This document shows, piece after piece, positions 59,699 to 64,000 of a DNA stretch of 64,000 nt; the first letter of the stretch is position 1, and every line of letters begins with the position of its first letter. The position numbers and the translations under genes are program-made. The notes under the pieces were generated by a model that worked only from the letters and a program-made list of their open reading frames with translations, searched no databases and was not told where the DNA came from. The stretch covers positions 1 through 64,000 of the forward strand of contig JAFYYG010000028.1 of the NCBI GenBank assembly GCA_017557625.1. Direction: 5' to 3'. The stretch comes from Muribaculaceae bacterium (GTDB taxonomy: Bacteria > Bacteroidota > Bacteroidia > Bacteroidales > Muribaculaceae).

Positions 59699-59717
59699 TG
59701 CACAATTCACAATGCTA
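59697..59717. repeat. short heptanucleotide array at the rarA stop codon
   Basis: AATGCAC, AATTCAC, AATGCTA; shares words with the array at 31452-31493. The first unit overlaps the TAA. Confidence 0.7.
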
Positions 59718-59724
59718 AAAAATA

Positions 59725-59751
59725 AGAGAACAGACTTGTTGCCTGTTCTCT
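59725..59751. terminator. terminator-like hairpin after rarA
   Basis: AGAGAACAG (59725-59733) and CTGTTCTCT (59743-59751); lies between convergent genes. T-run is short. Confidence 0.6.
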
Positions 59752-59773
59752 AATTCTCTTGTCCTCTTGTTTT

Positions 59774-60295
59774 CTACTTGAAATAGATGTCGATGTAATC
59801 AATGCATTCATCAGCCGGGTTTTTCATTTCTTGCATTCTCCAGAACTTGCGATTGCCGGTTGCTTCGAAATTGAAGGTGCCTTCTCTCAAAAGTTCTTGC
59901 CCATTGTTGATGTGATAGATTTTCGTCCTAATCTGTCCTATGAAGATGAGGTGGTTTCTGTCAACAATCTCAATTTTACCGTCAAGTTTCACGTAGTCGC
60001 CATTGGCTTTGCATCCTTCCTCGGCATCCTTGCATTTGACTGCAAGCTGTTCTCCTTTACAAGTGTAAGTTCCGTCGGCTTCTTTCTTGATTTCTACTGA
60101 GCCAAAGTAATTCCACGAAATCCATTGTAGGCTAAGCATGTGCTTTCCCACCACTTTGCGCTCTGCTGAAACACGTCTTGCATCTTGCTCGGTGCGATGC
60201 TTCATTGTTGTTTTCTTCTTGGTCTTAGCATCAATGGTGCTAGGCACCGAAGCTACCAAGAGTGCAATTAGCATTGTGAAGATGATTTTTCTCAT
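59774..60295 (-). CDS. exported hypothetical protein, 173 aa
   Basis: A 173-residue exported protein: signal peptide about 1-23 (FTMLIALLVASVPSTIDAK), basic segment KTKKKTTMKHRTEQDARRV, then a strand-rich part (LQWISWNYFGSVEIKKEADG, GTYTCKGEQLAVKC, with Cys pairs) and a C-terminal EMKNPADECIDYIDIYFK. No family recognised. It follows the exported thioredoxin gene by 5 bases, so the pair is an operon and the protein may be a redox or folding client; that is inference. Confidence 0.75.
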   Translation of the reverse strand: MRKIIFTMLIALLVASVPSTIDAKTKKKTTMKHRTEQDARRVSAERKVVGKHMLSLQWISWNYFGSVEIKKEADGTYTCKGEQLAVKCKDAEEGCKANGDYVKLDGKIEIVDRNHLIFIGQIRTKIYHINNGQELLREGTFNFEATGNRKFWRMQEMKNPADECIDYIDIYFK

Positions 60296-60300
60296 AATTG

Positions 60301-60717
60301 TTATTCTTTAGGTTGCAAAATTTTCTCTATATAGGCTTTCACTTCTTCTTTGGATGATAGTCCTATCATTTCCTCAGGATCATCGCCGTTGGTTCCGAAA
60401 AATAGCACGTAAGGGATGCTCTCAATTTGCATTGCCTGAGCAAGTTGTTTGTTCTTGTCAACATCGATGCTGTAGAAGTTAACGCGTCCTTCATATTCGG
60501 CGGCAAGCTCCTCGAGGATTGGTGCCAGTTGACGGCAGGGGCCGCACCATGTGGCATTGAAGTCAAACACTGAAGGCTGTGCAATTGTGCCAGCTTCCAT
60601 GTCGAAGAGGTTGATAAACTCCTCCATGCCAATTTCTTTTACTTTACTCTCGGTTTGTGCGCTGGCAACGGTCCAAATAGTGAATATTGCCGCAAAAATC
60701 AATAATGCTTTTTTCAT
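60301..60717 (-). CDS. exported thioredoxin-family protein
   Basis: A 138-residue periplasmic thioredoxin. Signal peptide 1-20 (LLIFAAIFTIWTVASAQ); active site FNATWCGPCRQLAPIL (CGPC); cis-Pro in SIPYVLFFGTNGDDP. Oxidoreductase of envelope disulfides is the expected role. First gene of a two-gene operon with the 173-residue exported protein. Confidence 0.9.
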   Translation of the reverse strand: MKKALLIFAAIFTIWTVASAQTESKVKEIGMEEFINLFDMEAGTIAQPSVFDFNATWCGPCRQLAPILEELAAEYEGRVNFYSIDVDKNKQLAQAMQIESIPYVLFFGTNGDDPEEMIGLSSKEEVKAYIEKILQPKE

Positions 60718-60790
60718 TTGTGATAATGTATTTAGGAAATATATAATCTTAGATTGTAAAATCGTATAAAAGTTTAATTCTCAATATTTT

Positions 60791-62311
60791 TTATTGATGT
60801 TGTGGACGCAGCAGGTCATTGACGGTCTTCACGGGGTTGAAGGTTTCAATTGGAACCTCCACAAAGACGGTGTTCCAGTCGCTCATTGAGCCGTTCCACA
60901 AGCCTGGCAGCTCCAATGCCTTGATTTCCACGCCACCAGTCGATTTCATTGAGATGAGACCAGTGTCGGGATCAACAAACTGCTTGAGATTGAACTTATT
61001 GCCCTTATAGTCCTTGAGGTAGCACACCAAGTCAACGGGGTTGAAGTGCGTGCCGCTCTTCATCAACTCTAAAGCTTTGGGATCGTTCTCGTCGATTTGG
61101 GCTGCTTCGAGGATTTGTGGTGAGTAGCTGCCGTCGGGGTTATAGGCGAGGTAAGGCCCGCCGCCTGGCTCACCCTCGTTGAGTACCATGCCGCACACGC
61201 GGATGGGGCGGTTGAGTTTGCCGCGTAGGTATTCGGCGAGCTGTTTCTCGTCCATGCTTGCAGTTGCCTCGTTGCGTGTGCAAAGTCGGTTCTCCACAAA
61301 CTTGAGGATGCTTTTGAGCTCATTGGCGTTAGCCCCTTTGTCGAGAGTTGTCAGGTGCTTTGTTATAGCACGTTGCACGTCAATGAGGTAGCCTCCAATC
61401 GCCTTCTTATAACGCACAGTAACGTTGCGTAGTCGCAGTGGCACCACGTTGTCGATGTTCTTGACAAACACCACGTCGGCGTCGCGCTCGTTGAGGTTCT
61501 CGATAAGTGCTCCATGCCCTGCAGGGCGGAAGAACAGGTTGCCGTCTTGGTCACGATATGGCGTGTTGTCGAGGTTTACGGCTATGGTGTCGGTCGATTG
61601 CTTCTGTTCGCTCATGGTGACGTTATATTTCACACCCCACACCATTTCCATTGCGGGCAGCTTGGCTTTAAGCACTTTGTCAAATTCCTTGCGGTGCTCA
61701 GGCGAGACGGTGAAGTGGATGTTTACCTCACGTTTGCCGTTGGCGGCATATTGTGCCCCTTCCTCCAGATGCTCCTCGAGCGAGGTGTGAACACCGCCTC
61801 CTGCTGCCCGGTGGAACAGTAGCAGTGCCTTAGGCAGGGAGCCATAGTTCAACCCGTTGCTCTCGAGCATGGTCTTGGCAATTTCTACATATTTCCCATC
61901 CTTGATGAGTTGTGGAATGGTGACTTTGTAGAGTTTATCGCACGCCTTGTTGAGGGCTGGGTAAAAGGCGAAGTGATTGATGTTGTCGAAATATTGCTTC
62001 TCGAAGTCGGTCTCTGGTTCTGTTCTTCCCGAGGTGGTAAAGGCAAACATGTTCTTGAACATGCGGCTTGCGGCTCCTGATGCCGGCACAAACTTCTCGA
62101 TGGTCACGCCATCTTGCTGTGCCTGTCTCCACACCTTGATGTAATGGTTGATGTCTTTTTCACTAAGTCGCATGATGCCGTTTCCCACTTTTGCCACCGA
62201 TTTGATGCCAAGCTGTGGGAACCCCTTTTCAAAACGATTGATCTGCTCGTCAATCATTGTGGCTGTAATGCCCTTTTTCTCAATTAATTGGAGGTCTTTT
62301 TCGTTAAGCAT
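60791..62311 (-). CDS. DUF4301 family protein
   Basis: A 506-residue cytosolic protein of the DUF4301 family, typical of Bacteroidota and of unknown function. FVPASGAASRMFKNMFAF (about residues 75-92) resembles a nucleotidyltransferase glycine loop, and FFRPAGHGALIENLNERDAD looks like the nucleotide-sugar pyrophosphorylase GHGxx turn; a nucleotidyltransferase fold is inference. The C-terminus includes GGEPGGGP and SGTHFNPVDLVCYLKDYKG. It is divergent from the RelA/SpoT gene. Confidence 0.85.
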   Translation of the reverse strand: MLNEKDLQLIEKKGITATMIDEQINRFEKGFPQLGIKSVAKVGNGIMRLSEKDINHYIKVWRQAQQDGVTIEKFVPASGAASRMFKNMFAFTTSGRTEPETDFEKQYFDNINHFAFYPALNKACDKLYKVTIPQLIKDGKYVEIAKTMLESNGLNYGSLPKALLLFHRAAGGGVHTSLEEHLEEGAQYAANGKREVNIHFTVSPEHRKEFDKVLKAKLPAMEMVWGVKYNVTMSEQKQSTDTIAVNLDNTPYRDQDGNLFFRPAGHGALIENLNERDADVVFVKNIDNVVPLRLRNVTVRYKKAIGGYLIDVQRAITKHLTTLDKGANANELKSILKFVENRLCTRNEATASMDEKQLAEYLRGKLNRPIRVCGMVLNEGEPGGGPYLAYNPDGSYSPQILEAAQIDENDPKALELMKSGTHFNPVDLVCYLKDYKGNKFNLKQFVDPDTGLISMKSTGGVEIKALELPGLWNGSMSDWNTVFVEVPIETFNPVKTVNDLLRPQHQ

Positions 62312-62341
62312 AGTATATGTGATTTTGAGATTTGTTGCTAA

Positions 62342-62349
62342 TAAATTTG
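62342..62349 (+). promoter_or_regulatory. -7 element (TAAATTTG) for the RelA/SpoT gene
   Basis: TAAATTTG 29 bases before ATG 62379 and 56 before ATG 62406. Confidence 0.65.
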
Positions 62350-62405
62350 TAAAGTTACTAAGAAAAAATTAATTTTGGATGATTTTTTTAGCAAAAGAAG
62401 AAAAA

Positions 62406-64000
62406 ATGACTGAAAAAAAATATTATCAAGGCGATGAGGGTCACGAATTGCTGCGTATGGTGCGTAAATTGTGGAAACAGCTTCGCTATAAAGATGTCAC
62501 TGTTGATGACGTGAAACATCTCCACTCAATAATTGCGGGAGGGGTGGAGCAAGGTGTGTATAAGCGCGACAAGTACGGCATCAATCCCGTGATAAGAACG
62601 CTGCACACCGCCGAGCTTATCACAGATTATATCGCTCCCGACCGCAGCATGACAATAGCGGTGCTACTCTATAACCTGAGCCGTAATGAATTTGTTTCAG
62701 AGAGGCAGATTGCCGACTGGTTCGGAGACGACGTGGCGAAGTTGGTGCACGGTCTCATCAAGATTTCGCATCTTTACAAGAAGCAAGCGGCAGTCGAGGA
62801 CGAGAATTTCCGCAAACTCCTTGTAGCTTTTGCCCAAGACATCCGTGTGGTGATTATTATGATTATTGACCGCTTTGGCCTGATGCGAGAAATCAACAAC
62901 CATCCCGACGAGAAGTTTGTTCGCGACATGTCGCTTGAGTCGCGATATCTCTATGCTCCACTCGCCCATAAATTGGGCTTGTATCAAGTCAAGACCGAGC
63001 TTGAAGACCTCTCGCTCAAATATTTGCAGCGTGATGTCTATAACAAGATCGCCGCTTTTCTCAACGAGACTAAATCGGTGCGCGACAAATATATAGAGGA
63101 ATTTTCCGCTCCTATCAAAAAGGTGCTGGAGCGTGAACACATCAAGTGCCATGTGAAAGGACGTACCAAGTCAATCAACTCCATATGGAACAAGGTGAGG
63201 ACCAAAAAGGTGGAGATGAACGACATTTATGACCTCTTCGCAATCAGGATTATCATTGACACGCCACTCGAATATGAGAAGCGTGACTGCTGGTACACCT
63301 ATTCACTCGTGGGCGACATCTACCAGGCGAACCCGTCGCGATTGCGTGACTGGATTACGATGCCCAAGAGCAACGGCTACGAGTCGCTTCAAGGCACTTT
63401 CAAGGGTAAGGACGACAAATGGGTGGAGGTGCAGATTCGCACCGAGCGCATGGACGAAGTGGCGGAGCGAGGTCTTGCTGCACACTGGCGTTATAAGGGA
63501 GTGAAAGCCGACGGCAGCATCGACCGCTGGATGAACAACGTGCGCGAGGTACTCGAGGAGGGCAGCAAGAACCGTATGGACCTTATTCGCGATATGCACA
63601 CCAACCTTTATGACGATGAGGTGTTTGTGTTCACGCCTCGTGGCGATGTGTTCCAGTTCCCCAAGGGGGCGACGGTGCTCGACTTCGCCTTCCGCATCCA
63701 CTCGCGGGTGGGACGCAGCTGCATCGGCGCAAAGGTTGACGGCAAGAACCAGAAAATCAATTACAAGCTGCACAGCGGCGACACTGTGGAGATTCTTACC
63801 TCCTCGACTCAGGTGCCGCGTGTTGACTGGCTCAATATAGTGAAGACCAGTAGGGCGCGCAACAAGATAAAGCAGGCTCTCAACGAGGCGCAGTCGAAGC
63901 ATGCCGAAATGGGGCGCGAACTTGTGCAGCGTCGTTTCAAAAACCGCAAGATAGAGATTGATGTCGCAACCATGAACCGTTTCATCAAGAAGAAGGGTTA
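62406..64000 (+). CDS. RelA/SpoT (RSH) enzyme, hydrolase-dead type, 3' end cut by window
   Basis: First 531 residues of a long (p)ppGpp enzyme; the frame is open to the window edge. The HD region reads TAELITDYIAPDRSM then TIAVLLYNLSRNE: the canonical HD and ED of the hydrolase are replaced by Tyr89-Asn90 and RN, so hydrolysis is unlikely. The synthetase domain keeps GRTKSINSIWNKV, MPKSNGYESL and EVQIRTERM (Glu341), but the usual SLH is SLQ (Gln329). A TGS domain follows (DDEVFVFTPRGDVFQFPKGA). It thus looks RelA-like, a synthetase-only partner. An in-frame ATG at 62379 would add nine residues. No stop within the window. Confidence 0.9.
   Translation, partial: MTEKKYYQGDEGHELLRMVRKLWKQLRYKDVTVDDVKHLHSIIAGGVEQGVYKRDKYGINPVIRTLHTAELITDYIAPDRSMTIAVLLYNLSRNEFVSERQIADWFGDDVAKLVHGLIKISHLYKKQAAVEDENFRKLLVAFAQDIRVVIIMIIDRFGLMREINNHPDEKFVRDMSLESRYLYAPLAHKLGLYQVKTELEDLSLKYLQRDVYNKIAAFLNETKSVRDKYIEEFSAPIKKVLEREHIKCHVKGRTKSINSIWNKVRTKKVEMNDIYDLFAIRIIIDTPLEYEKRDCWYTYSLVGDIYQANPSRLRDWITMPKSNGYESLQGTFKGKDDKWVEVQIRTERMDEVAERGLAAHWRYKGVKADGSIDRWMNNVREVLEEGSKNRMDLIRDMHTNLYDDEVFVFTPRGDVFQFPKGATVLDFAFRIHSRVGRSCIGAKVDGKNQKINYKLHSGDTVEILTSSTQVPRVDWLNIVKTSRARNKIKQALNEAQSKHAEMGRELVQRRFKNRKIEIDVATMNRFIKKKG

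Overview
The window is an ordinary chromosomal stretch of a Bacteroidales bacterium, most likely of the Muribaculaceae/Prevotellaceae side of the order (inference). Reasons: at least 22 genes or RNA units carry the Bacteroidota promoter signature (-7 TAnnTTTG, -33 TTTG about 19-21 bases upstream) and lack Shine-Dalgarno sites; many genes belong to families typical of the order (DUF4301, DUF3857, PG0541-like RND partner, single long LptF/G-like permease, SUI1 factor, NagB-like/LmbE fusion); and a Bacteroidales-1-type RNA lies downstream of rplT. I see no insertion sequence, prophage, CRISPR array or rRNA.

Layout. 1-7.5 kb: acyl-ACP thioesterase and a secreted papain-like protein (minus), then the tight cpsB-like/lptF/G/ribBA run and an OmpA-family protein (plus). 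7.5-9.8 kb: hflX, an OmpH/Skp-like lipoprotein and a 56-residue membrane protein (minus). 9.9-11.4 kb: pepD. 11.5-16 kb: translation operon thrS-infC-infC2-rpmI-rplT on the minus strand, with two tandem IF3 genes, followed by a self-standing small RNA. 16.3-23.8 kb: yraN, a phosphoesterase/beta-propeller protein, DUF3857, hemW, adk, hpt. 23.5-30.4 kb: complete tetR-tolC-acrA-acrB efflux operon plus its small PII-like partner. 30.6-40.3 kb: DUF2461, nadE, xth, the NagB-like/LmbE fusion, dnaE, trxA. 40.3-46.4 kb: secreted GDPD, copper chaperone plus an unusual copper ATPase, surE, SUI1 factor. 46.5-54 kb: a RecB/AddA-like helicase-nuclease, an LtaS-like sulfatase, ferredoxin, YitT. 54-56.4 kb: four tandem paralogous lipoproteins, then tRNA-Ser(GGA). 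56.7-64 kb: NhaC antiporter, rarA, a small exported pair, DUF4301 and a RelA/SpoT enzyme cut by the window edge.

The least explained signal is in the spaces between genes. Some 18 junctions carry short arrays with a strict 7-base period, each with its own word, frequently touching a start or stop codon and several times replacing the ribosome-binding region. Four of five copies of a 24-25 base palindrome (stem arms covarying between copies) sit inside such arrays in the same 7-base phase; the fifth is in frame inside hemW. A second dispersed element of about 70 bases (three copies) has fixed ends and a central hairpin whose stem sequence changes with base pairing kept. At the protein level the main oddities are the tandem IF3 genes, a P1B copper ATPase with no room for its nucleotide-binding domain, a NagB-like domain lacking its catalytic residues, and an RSH enzyme with a degenerate HD site.
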